Shown here one piece after another: positions 15,361 to 23,775 of a stretch of DNA of 24,722 bases. Source of the DNA: Planctomycetota bacterium (GTDB lineage Bacteria > Planctomycetota > Phycisphaerae > Phycisphaerales > SM1A02); the NCBI GenBank assembly GCA_027295435.1, contig JAPUKX010000262.1:1-24722 (forward strand), read 5' to 3'. The position numbers and the translations under genes were made by a program. The notes beneath the pieces are model-generated. The model had not been told where the DNA came from and made no database searches. It was given only the letters and a program-made list of their open reading frames with translations. Positions within the stretch are counted from its first letter, which is position 1. Each line of letters starts with the position of its first letter.

Positions 15361-15792
15361 ATGGCTACTGCCGAGCAACTGACCGCGATCAAGGGAGGCA
15401 CGATCGCCTCATTGCCCCCCCAAGCCACAGTGCTCGAGGCGGCGCAGCTGATGAACGATCGGCACATCGGCTCGGTGCTGGTGACCGAAGGCAACCAACT
15501 GGTGGGGATCTTCACCGAACGCGACGTCATGCGACGGGTCGTCGCCGATCAGCGCGACCCGGCCACCACTACGGTCGCGGATGTGATGACCAGCCCCGTC
15601 GCCTGCGCCGCCCCGCACACCACCCTCGACGAGATTCGCACCGTCATGCGCGACAAGAGAATCCGCCACGTGCCGGTGGTGAATGGTGGTGGGGTGCTGG
15701 GAATGATCTCCTTGGGCGATCTCAACAAGGCCGAGCACGATGGGCAAGTTGAGACGATCCGCTACCTCGAACAGTACATGTCGGTGGCATAG
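15361..15792 (+). CDS. CBS-domain pair protein
   Basis: A 143-residue protein made almost entirely of two CBS motifs. The first (about 10-62) has IASLPPQATVLEAAQLMNDR, HIGSVLVTE and LVGIFTERDVMRRVV. The second (about 72-128) has VADVMTSPVACAAPHTTLDE, KRIRHVPVV and GMISLGDLNKA. Such stand-alone pairs bind adenosine nucleotides (AMP, ATP, SAM) or NAD and report energy or redox state. The partner here is unknown. The ATG at 15361 is chosen because AAGGAGG stands eight bases before it. It ends near the convergent arfB. Confidence 0.93.
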   Translation: MATAEQLTAIKGGTIASLPPQATVLEAAQLMNDRHIGSVLVTEGNQLVGIFTERDVMRRVVADQRDPATTTVADVMTSPVACAAPHTTLDEIRTVMRDKRIRHVPVVNGGGVLGMISLGDLNKAEHDGQVETIRYLEQYMSVA

Positions 15793-15830
15793 CCTCTGCG
15801 GCCCCCGGCAATGATCCGTTCGCTCGACCC

Positions 15831-16280
15831 TCACTCCTCGGGATCGGGCTTGCGTCGGGCTTCTTTCTTCGCGGATCGTTGGCGCTTCTGCTCCAGGCGC
15901 TTGGCAACCACGGCCGGCGACGGCCGGGATGGCTTGCGCTTCTTCAGCTCGATGGCCGCTTCGGACACCAGCGCTCGCAGGCGCTCCACGCATGCCCGCT
16001 TGTTGGCCAGCTGAGACCGGTAGGTAGCGGCACGAATGACCAGCTCGTCGTTGCGGGTCAGCCGCTGCCCGGCCAGGCGACGCAGCCGGGCCTTCGCCTG
16101 CTGCCCAAGACCGACGATCGCCTCCACGGACAATCGCAGCTGCGCTCGGGAACTGAGCTTGTTGACCGCCTGACCGCCGGGGCCGCTGGCCCGCGAATAC
16201 GAGAATTGCAGATCCGCAGGATCAATCCACGCCCGGGGGGCCAGCTGGAGGGCACGGTCTGGTTTGGGGGGCGATGACAT
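15831..16280 (-). CDS. arfB: peptidyl-tRNA hydrolase ArfB (ribosome rescue)
   Basis: A stand-alone release-factor domain that hydrolyses peptidyl-tRNA on ribosomes stalled without a stop codon. The protein has 149 residues. The GGQ motif (35-37) sits in SYSRASGPGGQAVNKLSSRA. LRLSVEAIVGL and the conserved LTRNDELVIRAATYRSQLANK region follow. The C-terminal tail, KKRKPSRPSPAVVAKRLEQK and onward, is rich in Lys and Arg. In E. coli YaeJ this tail enters the empty mRNA channel. The codon-recognition domains of true release factors are absent, which separates it from PrfA/PrfB. No strong ribosome site precedes the ATG. Confidence 0.93.
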   Translation of the reverse strand: MSSPPKPDRALQLAPRAWIDPADLQFSYSRASGPGGQAVNKLSSRAQLRLSVEAIVGLGQQAKARLRRLAGQRLTRNDELVIRAATYRSQLANKRACVERLRALVSEAAIELKKRKPSRPSPAVVAKRLEQKRQRSAKKEARRKPDPEE

Positions 16281-16346
16281 CCGGGTTAGCCTTTTCGCCG
16301 ATAGTGCACGATACGCGGTCTACCACGCTGGACGAGGACTCACTGC

Positions 16347-17237
16347 ATGACCGGGCTATGGATTGTCACCGCTACGGCCGTAATGCTGATGAGTTCCGAG
16401 GAATTGGCCGTTGAGCCGCTCGTGGCTGACCCTCCACTCTCGCGGCAAGAGTCGAGCCTCGAGATCACCCTCCTCCCCGGCGCCTGGATACCCCGTCTGG
16501 ACGGAGAATCCTCATTCGGCCCAGCCGGGGCGGGCGGAGACATTCACCTTTCTCGCCAGCTTGGCCTCAATTCCTCTGAGCCGACGGTCAATGTGGAGCT
16601 GACCATACGCAAGCGGGAAGTATGGGAGCTTCACTTCAGTGGCTTTGACTTCTCGACCGAGTCGGCGAACCGCTTCGTCGGCAGCGCAACCTTCGGAGGC
16701 CTCGCGCTTGCCCACGGTGATCCGTTCCGCGCCTCGTTCGACATGACTTCCTTCTCCGCGGGAATGAGCATCGGCGTATTTCGGCCCTTTGCTGACGAAC
16801 GACAGGGCCCGGCCAACCTTGACAATCGCACCTGGGAGGGTCGATACATCGCCGACCTTCGAATCTCCCCCGAATTCGGGATGCGGTACCTCGATATCTC
16901 GCACACGGTCATTTTGCCCGACGGTCGTAGCGAGACGGCCGGCGGAGAATGGGTTGCGGTCTACGGCGGGCTGCAGTTTCTCCTGGACTATCGCCCCGAG
17001 CACAGATTGCCTTTCCTGCACATGCTGCGGATGCAGGCCAGCCTTGCGGTCGGCCCGGCGCTGGGTGGCGACGGCGGAATCATGTGGCAGGTGGGTGCTG
17101 GTCTGACGGTGCAGATCACCGAAACCCTTGGCGTCATGATCGGCTATCGGCTCCTTGAGCTGGACGTGGAAAATGACGACTACACCCTTCAAGGCGGCCT
17201 GCAGGGGCTCTTTCTGACCGGGTCCGTTCGCTTTTAG
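16347..17237 (+). CDS. probable outer-membrane beta-barrel protein
   Basis: A 296-residue protein with a hydrophobic N-terminus (MTGLWIVTATAVMLMSS) that may serve as a signal peptide. The rest is rich in alternating strands: VNVELTIRKREVWELHFSGF, FDMTSFSAGMSIGVFRPF, YIADLRISPEFGMRYLDISH, WVAVYGGLQFLLDY and GAGLTVQITETLGVMIGYRL. It ends in LTGSVRF, a C-terminal aromatic residue typical of proteins inserted by the BAM machinery. No specific family is recognised and the function is unknown. GAGG lies nine bases before the ATG. It starts divergently from arfB and is followed by the metallophosphoesterase, perhaps in one unit. Confidence 0.65.
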   Translation: MTGLWIVTATAVMLMSSEELAVEPLVADPPLSRQESSLEITLLPGAWIPRLDGESSFGPAGAGGDIHLSRQLGLNSSEPTVNVELTIRKREVWELHFSGFDFSTESANRFVGSATFGGLALAHGDPFRASFDMTSFSAGMSIGVFRPFADERQGPANLDNRTWEGRYIADLRISPEFGMRYLDISHTVILPDGRSETAGGEWVAVYGGLQFLLDYRPEHRLPFLHMLRMQASLAVGPALGGDGGIMWQVGAGLTVQITETLGVMIGYRLLELDVENDDYTLQGGLQGLFLTGSVRF

Positions 17238-17319
17238 AAGACCGACCAAGCACCTGGGACGTTGGTCAGCCGTAGTACCACTTGGGCTCTCACGCCTGGG
17301 CCCATACGATTCTTCAGCC

Positions 17320-18183
17320 ATGGCCAAGCTCGCTCGCCGGCACCACAGCAATCTCCGCAGGTATCGTCGTGCGCGAATCAGACATTTTCTGTTCACAGTT
17401 GGTCCGAATCGGATCACCGGAGGCCGAATCACACGCCGGCATATCGCCCAGGGTGTCGCCATCCGAGAAACTGAAATGGCGAGCCCGCTGTGGCCTTTAG
17501 CCTTTGACGGCTTACGGATCGGTCATGTCAGCGACTTCCATCTGGGCGAGCTGCTTCCAATCGACAAGGCCCTGGAAGTCGTCAGATGCCTGGGCGATCA
17601 ACAGCCGGACCTCGTCGCTTGCACGGGCGATCTGGTAGACCTGGAGAACACCCAGGCCAGACCGCTTTTGGAAGCACTCGGCAGACTTGATCCGCCGATG
17701 GGAACATTCCTGGTGTTGGGCAATCATGACGAACTGCACGATGGCAAGGAATTGGCACAGATGGCGACCGATTCGGGGCTGACCGTGTTGCGCAATGAGG
17801 CCATCGAGATCAACCGTCAGGGAAGCCACCTCATTGTCGTCGGAATTGACTGGGCGCGATCGGCGGTGAGGTGTGCCCAACACGTCGATCTCGCCTGCGG
17901 CGAACAGACTCACCTGTTGCTGGCACACAATCCCAAGGCATTTCTTCGCGCCACCGACCTGGGCATCCCTCTGACGCTCGCCGGGCACACTCATGGCGGG
18001 CAGATCGCAATGTGGAAACGCCCCAATGCAAATCTGGCGCTGACCCACCGGCGGGGCGCCGGATCGTTCCAGAGCAATGGGAGCATGCTCTATGTCACCA
18101 CCGGAGTGGGGGCCTGGTTTCCGCTGCGAGTCAACTGCCCGGCGGAGATCGCCATGCTCACGATCCGCCACGAGGCGGCGTAG
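17320..18183 (+). CDS. calcineurin-like metallophosphoesterase (YkuE/LpxG type)
   Basis: A 287-residue two-metal phosphoesterase with all five family motifs: HVSDFHLG (D72, H74), CTGDLVD (D104), VLGNHDE (N135, H136), LLAHNP (H203) and AGHTHGGQ (H223, H225). The order and the FDGLRIGHVSDFHLG lead-in resemble the YkuE/LpxG-like group, which act near the membrane on phosphodiesters such as UDP-diacylglucosamine; the substrate is not settled. The N-terminus is strongly basic (RRHHSNLRRYRRARIRHF), with a short hydrophobic patch and a strand region (RHIAQGVAIRETEM). TACGAT lies nine bases before the ATG, so the mRNA may have almost no leader. Confidence 0.88.
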   Translation: MAKLARRHHSNLRRYRRARIRHFLFTVGPNRITGGRITRRHIAQGVAIRETEMASPLWPLAFDGLRIGHVSDFHLGELLPIDKALEVVRCLGDQQPDLVACTGDLVDLENTQARPLLEALGRLDPPMGTFLVLGNHDELHDGKELAQMATDSGLTVLRNEAIEINRQGSHLIVVGIDWARSAVRCAQHVDLACGEQTHLLLAHNPKAFLRATDLGIPLTLAGHTHGGQIAMWKRPNANLALTHRRGAGSFQSNGSMLYVTTGVGAWFPLRVNCPAEIAMLTIRHEAA

Positions 18184-18208
18184 AAGGCTTGAGGCTCGAG
18201 CCTTGAGG
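18184..18208. repeat. palindrome of the GGCTTGAGGC type
   Basis: The stretch AAGGCTTGAGGCTCGAGCCT (with TTGAGGG after it) contains the perfect 12-base palindrome AGGCTCGAGCCT (18192-18203). The same vocabulary (GCCTCAAGCC, GGCTTCAAGCC, CCAAGCC) recurs in the first codons of the methyltransferase gene at 18313-18350. It lies just after the metallophosphoesterase stop and could act as its terminator, though no U tract follows. Confidence 0.5.
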
Positions 18209-18312
18209 GATCAGCGCCAACCGCTCAGCTACGCGCACGCCTTGCTTCTCATTCCTCGCTGCGTCACTGTTGTCAGCGATCCGTGGATCAACGCGACGCC
18301 GCGAGAGTATCG

Positions 18313-19209
18313 ATGAGCCTCAAGCCTCCGGCTTCAAGCCCCAAGCCTCTTCTGCTCGACGGCGCAACCGGCACCGAGCTGGGCCGGCGAGGTGTGGACA
18401 TCTCGCTGCCGCTGTGGTCTGCCCGGGCCCTGCTGGAGGCGCCGGAGGTGCTCCACGCGATCCAACACGACTTCCTCGCCGCGGGTGCTGATGCCATCAC
18501 CGCCAACACCTTTCGCACCCACCGAAGGTCACTTGCCAAGGCCGGGATGGGCCACCGTGCCCCCGAGCTTACCCGGCTGGCGGTCGAGATCGCCAAAGCA
18601 GGGCGGGATGAGCGTAAGCCTGATGCGATCGTGTTGGGGTCGGTCGCCCCGTTGGAGGATTGTTACCAGCCGGCGCTGGCCCCGGACGAGCCGACCTGCC
18701 GGGCCGAGCACGCCGAGATGATCGGCAACCTCCTCGATGCCGGCGTTGATCTTGTCCTGATCGAGACGATGAACAACTTACCGGAAGCCCGCGCCGCGGC
18801 TTGCGAAGCGCAGCGGCTCGCCCCGAGCAAATGGATCATCAGTTTCTGCACCAAGAGCCACGGGCCGGCCGGGGTTCTTCTCAGCGGCGAGTCGATCTCC
18901 GACTTGCTCGGCGAGCTGCACGATGCCTACGCCGTCGGCGTGAACTGTGTCGCTGCCCCGTCGGTCGAAGCCCAGGTCCGGTTCCTTCGCGACGCGCTGC
19001 CGGATCACGTGCGGATCATTGCGTATGCGAACGTCGGGTACGCTGACGGAGCGGGCAACTGGGTGATCACTGACGCCGTGGATCCGACTCGGTATGCTCA
19101 GTATGCGCAGCGCTGGATCGATGCCGGGGCCACGATCGTCGGTGGCTGTTGTGGCACGACGCCGCGGACGATTCAAGCCATTGCCGACCGATTGATTCGC
19201 GCGTGTTGA
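18313..19209 (+). CDS. homocysteine S-methyltransferase-family protein
   Basis: A 298-residue TIM-barrel methyltransferase related to the homocysteine-binding domain of methionine synthase and to MmuM/BHMT. It opens with LLLDGATGTELGRRGVDI, then AGADAITANTFRTHR, VLGSVAPLEDCY, VDLVLIETMNNLPEARAA and GVNCVAAPS. It ends with IVGGCCGTTPRTIQAIA. The Cys of GVNC and the CC of GGCCGT are the three zinc ligands that activate homocysteine, and all are present. The methyl donor is not evident; there is no cobalamin or folate domain. The frame is open to a GTG at 18283; I chose the ATG at 18313. The first dozen codons (SLKPPASSPKP) are made of a repeat related to the one at 18184-18208. Confidence 0.9.
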   Translation: MSLKPPASSPKPLLLDGATGTELGRRGVDISLPLWSARALLEAPEVLHAIQHDFLAAGADAITANTFRTHRRSLAKAGMGHRAPELTRLAVEIAKAGRDERKPDAIVLGSVAPLEDCYQPALAPDEPTCRAEHAEMIGNLLDAGVDLVLIETMNNLPEARAAACEAQRLAPSKWIISFCTKSHGPAGVLLSGESISDLLGELHDAYAVGVNCVAAPSVEAQVRFLRDALPDHVRIIAYANVGYADGAGNWVITDAVDPTRYAQYAQRWIDAGATIVGGCCGTTPRTIQAIADRLIRAC

Positions 19210-19251
19210 ATCCATTGCGGATCAGAGCGCCGCATGAAGTGCGGGGGCGAC

Positions 19252-19271
19252 CCGCGGATATGCATCCGCGG
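19252..19271. terminator. hairpin between convergent genes
   Basis: CCGCGGAT (19252-19259) pairs perfectly with ATCCGCGG (19264-19271) around the loop ATGC. It lies between the end of the methyltransferase gene and rdgB and abuts the rdgB stop codon. No U tract follows on either strand, so termination is inferred from position. Confidence 0.45.
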
Positions 19272-19940
19272 CTATGAAGGATCGGGGCGGGCTTGCGATT
19301 TTGAGTTCTGCGGGATGCTGAGTTGCCCAACTGATGGCAGCCGATCGATCTGTTTAGCCATCTTTCGAGCCGCTTCGCCCCGGTGGGAGCGGGCGTTCTT
19401 TTGCTCGGGAGTGAGTTGGGCGCTGGTGCAGCCGGCGTCGGGCAGGTACATCAGCGGATCGTAGCCGAACCCGTTGCTTCCACGCGGGGCATCGGCGATC
19501 ACACCTTCAAAGGTGCCGCGAGTCTCCGCGATCACCGTGCCATTCCTTTCAGCAAGGCACATTGCACAGACGAAGCGGGCGGCGCGACGCCCAGTCGGTA
19601 CTCCTTTGAGCTGCGCAAACAACTTGGCGTTGTTGGCGGCATCGCGATCGGCGCGGGTCCCGCTGGCGCTGGCATACCGTGCTGAACGCACGCCGGGCTC
19701 GCCGCCCAGAACATCAACCTCCAGGCCCGAATCGTCGGCTAGGCACAACCGCCCGGTGGCCTTGGCATAGTGGACCGCCTTGATCCGCGCGTTTTTGGCA
19801 AATGTGTTGCCGTCCTCGACGGCTTCCGGCGGCTGGTCCCTTAGCGCATCCAGACCGATCACCTCGATGCCGTGGGGCCGCATGATCGCCCGCACCTCCG
19901 TGATCTTGTGCGGGTTGGATGAGGCAAGAAGGAGCCGCAT
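19272..19940 (-). CDS. rdgB: non-canonical purine NTP pyrophosphatase (RdgB/HAM1)
   Basis: Hydrolyses ITP, XTP and their deoxy forms to monophosphates, keeping these bases out of nucleic acids. The protein has 222 residues. Family motifs are LLASSNPHKITEVRAIM (the SxNxxKxxE start), EDGNTFAKNARIKA, CLADDSGLEVDVLGGEPGVRSARYA (catalytic Asp in DDSGL), RGTFEGVIADAPRGSNGFGYDPLMYLP and AQLTPEQKNARSHRGEAARK. All are intact. A short unconserved C-terminal tail (NSKSQARPDPS) follows. It begins nine bases after the stop of the M14 gene, so it is probably the third gene of that unit. No ribosome site is obvious, which fits translation by coupling or read-in. Confidence 0.95.
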   Translation of the reverse strand: MRLLLASSNPHKITEVRAIMRPHGIEVIGLDALRDQPPEAVEDGNTFAKNARIKAVHYAKATGRLCLADDSGLEVDVLGGEPGVRSARYASASGTRADRDAANNAKLFAQLKGVPTGRRAARFVCAMCLAERNGTVIAETRGTFEGVIADAPRGSNGFGYDPLMYLPDAGCTSAQLTPEQKNARSHRGEAARKMAKQIDRLPSVGQLSIPQNSKSQARPDPS

Positions 19941-19949
19941 CTCTGACCG

Positions 19950-21713
19950 CTAGTCCTCGTCTTGGGCCGCCTCGATTGGCGTTTCCTTCAGATCGACGGT
20001 CCGGCGAATGGTACCGCCCTTTTGGCTGACGTATGCGAGCTCGACGGAGCCGGTGCCTTCGATGATGAAGCGGAAGAGGCGCCGGCCGCGGCTGGGGATG
20101 CCCCGGTCGATCCAGATGCGGTGCGGGTCTCGTTCGGTCGCCGTCAGCTTCGTGGTCGGCAGCAGGTTCCGTACGGTGCCGGATGCTGCGACGCGCGCTT
20201 CCGGACCCGCGGTGCAGGCCAGGACGTCACGGGCCCCGATCTTCTTCTGCCGGGCCAGGGCGAGAATGCTCGGGATAATCTTCTCGTTCTTGACCTCGAC
20301 CGTGAGTTCCCACAGGTGCTCGGCGGTTTGCTTGACTTGGACGATGCCCCATCGGACCTGGGGCATCTGGTCGGCGTGGAACATGGTGAACGCGAAGTTG
20401 CGGTGGCATCCTTCTTCGAGCATCCAGGGCGGGGTGACCCGGCTGGAGAATTTCTTCGTGCCGCCGATGAGAATCTTGCCGTAGGTGGGGTGGTCGAACT
20501 CGTGGTAGGGGACGTACACATCCTCGAACTGCAACAGGTCGCGGAACTGTCGGCGTTCCTCCTGTGAGGGTCCGTCGTCCTTGGCGTACATGCGCTTGTC
20601 GGTCCACAGCTCGTTGGTAAAACCGATGATGCCCAGGCCTTCGTAGGCCCAGCCCTTTTCGCCGCCGTGGACTGTGTAGAGGTCCTTGTGGGTGACCATT
20701 GGCCGGTAGAACGGCAGCATCTCGGCCCCGGTCTCCTGCAGTTGCTCAAACACACGGACATCCTCACGGGGGTAGGGGAGGTAGGAGGCCGCCGGCCCAC
20801 GCAGGATCATGCCCCCGGCGTTGTGATAACTTTGATACGCCGCGACGTTGGGATGCGCCAGCATGAATTGGCCGACCGCGCGGGTTTCGGGCAGGCTGAA
20901 CGGATAATCACCGGCCCCGAACTGGATGTAGTTGGGTTGCCAGTCGCTGGGCCAGTTGCGGTTGGGATCGTATCCGCCGGGGCCGTCTTCATTGATCTGC
21001 CCGTCACCGTCGTTGTCGATGCCTTCCTGGCCGAGGGAGGTCCAGCCCCCGGGCGGCTCGTCGGGCTTGACGCGAGTGAAGAACCGCTCGTCGTCCGGAT
21101 CGCGCTTCCACCGCCCCAGCGGGTCCTCCCTCCACATGCCGGTGATGTGACCGTCGCCGTCGAGGTCATCCGGCGGGTCTTCGTCGTACAGGCCGTCGTG
21201 GTCGTTGTCGGTCGGTTTGACTCCGCCTCGGAGGTAATGCGGCGTCGCGGGCTCGTGGAACCAGACTTCCCGCCCGTCTGGGTTCTCCATGGGCAGGAAA
21301 TAGAACGCCCGCTCATCGACGAGCTTGGTCAGCTTCTCGATCTTGCCGTAGCTCTTGGTGAGATACCAGATCGAGTAGAGCACGGTCTCGGCGGCTTGAA
21401 TCTCGTTGCCGTGGATGTTGCCGTCGATGAACATGGCCGGCTTGTCGGTGTCCGGGCCGGTGGCGGGGTTGTTCAGCGTCACCAACCACATGTCCCGCCC
21501 CGCGACACTCTTGCCGATGGACTCGATCGCTAGCAGCTCCGGATATGCCGCGACGAGGTCGTGCAGGGCCTGGGTCATCTCCTGGTAGTCGTACCAGTGG
21601 TCGAAGCGCAGATCGACCTTGCTCGGATAGGGGAACTGGCCCTGGCAGGGCGCGGCAACGAACGCAGAAAGCACCAGGAATCCGGCCGACATCGCGATCA
21701 TTGGGCGGTTCAC
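19950..21713 (-). CDS. secreted M14-family zinc carboxypeptidase-like protein with calcium-loop inserts
   Basis: A 587-residue exported peptidase of the M14 carboxypeptidase family. The signal peptide is about residues 1-25 (IAMSAGFLVLSAFVAAPCQG). Zinc ligands are His101 and Glu104 (GNIHGNE) and His297 (SYHNAGG). The substrate-binding NRN is in GYDPNRNWP (about 251-253). The likely catalytic Glu is E368 in GFTNELW. The active site therefore looks complete. Two acidic inserts match calcium-binding loops: DNDHDGLYDEDPPDDLDGDG (169-188) and DNDGDGQINEDG (233-244). A beta-rich C-terminal region (about 450-575) follows. The GTG start has GGAGG six bases upstream and overlaps the stop of the upstream paralogue (GTGA), so the two are coupled. 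Confidence 0.88.
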   Translation of the reverse strand: MNRPMIAMSAGFLVLSAFVAAPCQGQFPYPSKVDLRFDHWYDYQEMTQALHDLVAAYPELLAIESIGKSVAGRDMWLVTLNNPATGPDTDKPAMFIDGNIHGNEIQAAETVLYSIWYLTKSYGKIEKLTKLVDERAFYFLPMENPDGREVWFHEPATPHYLRGGVKPTDNDHDGLYDEDPPDDLDGDGHITGMWREDPLGRWKRDPDDERFFTRVKPDEPPGGWTSLGQEGIDNDGDGQINEDGPGGYDPNRNWPSDWQPNYIQFGAGDYPFSLPETRAVGQFMLAHPNVAAYQSYHNAGGMILRGPAASYLPYPREDVRVFEQLQETGAEMLPFYRPMVTHKDLYTVHGGEKGWAYEGLGIIGFTNELWTDKRMYAKDDGPSQEERRQFRDLLQFEDVYVPYHEFDHPTYGKILIGGTKKFSSRVTPPWMLEEGCHRNFAFTMFHADQMPQVRWGIVQVKQTAEHLWELTVEVKNEKIIPSILALARQKKIGARDVLACTAGPEARVAASGTVRNLLPTTKLTATERDPHRIWIDRGIPSRGRRLFRFIIEGTGSVELAYVSQKGGTIRRTVDLKETPIEAAQDED

Positions 21714-23734
21714 GAGTCACCTCCGTTTCCGGCATTCGTCTGATTGTCCGTGAGGTTGATGACGGTATCGAACTGGCCGAACTTCTCGCTGTAGACGGTG
21801 ATGGCCAGCGGAGAATCATCCGGAGCCTGGATGATCCAGCGGAAGGACTCCCGACCGCCGGAACCCGGGATCGACCAGATCTTGTTGATGCGCCGCCCAG
21901 TGATGACTTGTTCGTTGGGCACGCTGAGACGGACGACGTACGGCCGGGCGCGGCGGTTGCGCACTGCCATGGTGGTACCTGTCGGCAAATAGCCCTCGTT
22001 GACCAGCGCGACCTTCACCTCGTACAGCCCCGAGGCAAGGCGGGTGATCTGAGCGTCGCCAAGTGAAACGTTCGGGAATCGTCCGGCCAGATCAAGGACG
22101 AACTCGACCTGTTTGTCAGCGATGATTGGGATTTCCGCAGCTGGCGGATTGGTCTTGAAGTAGGGGGCCCAGCCGCCGATCTCGACCTCGCCCAGGTCAG
22201 GGTGCTCGAACTTCTGCCAGTCGATGAAGCCGGCGCCGTCGCGGTGCTCGTCGCTGTACTTCAGCCAGGCGGCTTCTTCTTTGTTTTTTGCCTTGCCGTC
22301 CGCCTTCTTGCCTTTGGCGCGGCGGACCTTGATGCCCATCCGCTTGGCGAAACGCTCGACTTGAGCGGGGCTCATTTGGTCCATCATCTCATCGGAGATT
22401 TCGAAGCCGCGGGTCTCGGCCGCCGACCGCAACTCGTCGAGCGTTTCCTTGCTGATATCGCCGATGCCCGAGGGCGTCCCGTCGGCTTCGTCGTCGGGTT
22501 CATCGTTCCCGCCCTCGTGTGGGGCTTGGGCCTCAGCGCCGTCCTGGGCAGCGCTGTCGGGCTGAGTTTCGGCGCCGCCATCGGGCTTGGCTTTATCCTT
22601 GTCCTCTTTCTTCTCTTCCTTCGGCGGCTCGGGCCGGGTCCACAGCGGCGTCGCAAACGATGGCACGCCGAACTGAGCATAGGCCCAGGCGAAAAAGGCG
22701 CCGTCATCGGGCGCTGTGGGGACCTTCTTCAGACCGGTGATCTCCTTGTAGCGCTCACCGATGTGCTTGTAGAGGCCGACGTCCTTGGGATCGAGGTTCT
22801 TCGGGGCCCCGGCCTTGTCGGTGCCCTTGCCATCCGGTGCCTTGGAGAGGTTGTCGTGGGGGCCGTAGGTGAGCACTACGGCGATGTTCTGATGGGCCAG
22901 GACGTAGTGCAGCAGCGCCAACGACTCCGGCTCGGAGACCTGATGCGGCCCGGCCCCATCGGCATGCTCCCGGTAGCCGTGCATGAAGTTCATGTTCAGA
23001 TCGACGCCGCCGAGCCCGTCCTCGTTGAATTCGCCGTCGCCGTCGTCGTCGATGCCTTCATCGTAAAGCTTGTACAGCGGGCGTTGGCCCTCGTCACGGT
23101 CGGGCTTGAGATCGAGGCGGGGTTCGTCGGGATCGGGCATCATGTCCGCCTCGTCCGGATCGTAAACGCGCATCATCGTGATGAGGCCGTCGCCGTTGAG
23201 GTCGTTGGGCGGGTCTTCGTCGAGCTGCCCGTCGCGATCGCGGTCGTCCGGGCGGACATTGCGCCGCCGGTCGGTCTTGACATCAGCGAAGAAGCGTTCG
23301 GCGGCGTCAGGGTTGACACGGGGAACAATGTAGAGCGTGTGATCGGTCAGGAACCGCACGGCCGACTCATCAGCCTCTGCTACCATGGCCAGAAGGCGCT
23401 CGGCAACGCTGAGGGCGACCTCGCTGCCGATCAGATGATCTCCGTCGATGTTGGCCACGATGAGCATGGCTGATCGGTGCTGTGGCTCGACGGGGTCCGA
23501 CATGGCCAGTTCCATCGCCCATAAGGCGCGACCCTCGCGACTGGTGCCGATCGACTCGGCCGAGCAGGTCCGCGGGTGGTCAGCGGCCAAGCGGTTGATC
23601 CAGGCCGAAAGCTCGGCATGTGTGTGGTACCTCGCCTCGGCGGCGCGGGCGCCGCTGACCGCGGCCAGCAGAAGCGCCAAACAACTCAGGCCGATACTCA
23701 GCGGTGTCACCGCGGCGAAGGATCGGTGCAGCAC
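21710..23734 (-). CDS. M14-fold paralogue with the active site lost (pseudo-peptidase)
   Basis: A 674-residue exported paralogue of the next gene. The signal peptide runs from the start to about LLLAAVSGARA. The fold can be aligned along its length, but each expected catalytic position is changed. HGNE is DGDH (about 97-100). The third zinc His in SYHN is Gly in TYGP (about 289-292). NRN is NMN (about 247-249). The NELW glutamate is Pro in TPLW. The calcium-type inserts remain (DRDRDGQLDEDPPNDLNGDG and DDDGDGEFNEDG). An acidic low-complexity linker (about 366-423, PPKEEKKEDKDKAKPDGG and onward) and a helical segment precede the C-terminal beta region. I chose the GTG at 23734 because AGGAGGGG stands nine bases before it. 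A binding or chaperone role is inferred. Confidence 0.82.
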   Translation of the reverse strand: MLHRSFAAVTPLSIGLSCLALLLAAVSGARAAEARYHTHAELSAWINRLAADHPRTCSAESIGTSREGRALWAMELAMSDPVEPQHRSAMLIVANIDGDHLIGSEVALSVAERLLAMVAEADESAVRFLTDHTLYIVPRVNPDAAERFFADVKTDRRRNVRPDDRDRDGQLDEDPPNDLNGDGLITMMRVYDPDEADMMPDPDEPRLDLKPDRDEGQRPLYKLYDEGIDDDGDGEFNEDGLGGVDLNMNFMHGYREHADGAGPHQVSEPESLALLHYVLAHQNIAVVLTYGPHDNLSKAPDGKGTDKAGAPKNLDPKDVGLYKHIGERYKEITGLKKVPTAPDDGAFFAWAYAQFGVPSFATPLWTRPEPPKEEKKEDKDKAKPDGGAETQPDSAAQDGAEAQAPHEGGNDEPDDEADGTPSGIGDISKETLDELRSAAETRGFEISDEMMDQMSPAQVERFAKRMGIKVRRAKGKKADGKAKNKEEAAWLKYSDEHRDGAGFIDWQKFEHPDLGEVEIGGWAPYFKTNPPAAEIPIIADKQVEFVLDLAGRFPNVSLGDAQITRLASGLYEVKVALVNEGYLPTGTTMAVRNRRARPYVVRLSVPNEQVITGRRINKIWSIPGSGGRESFRWIIQAPDDSPLAITVYSEKFGQFDTVINLTDNQTNAGNGGDS

Positions 23735-23775
23735 GATGCTTGTCCCCTCCTGAAAGTGGAACGCCATCTGCTCAG

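Noticed and set aside
18966..18985. AGGTCCGGTTCCTTCG inside the methyltransferase gene as a further repeat copy
   Set aside because: It lacks the partner arm and lies in conserved coding sequence, so the match to part of the repeat is probably chance.
22202..23473. 423-residue plus-strand frame opposite the M14 paralogue
   Set aside because: It is the antisense shadow of a clearly coding gene in high-GC sequence; its Val/Leu/Gly-rich translation has no domain signature and no start signal.
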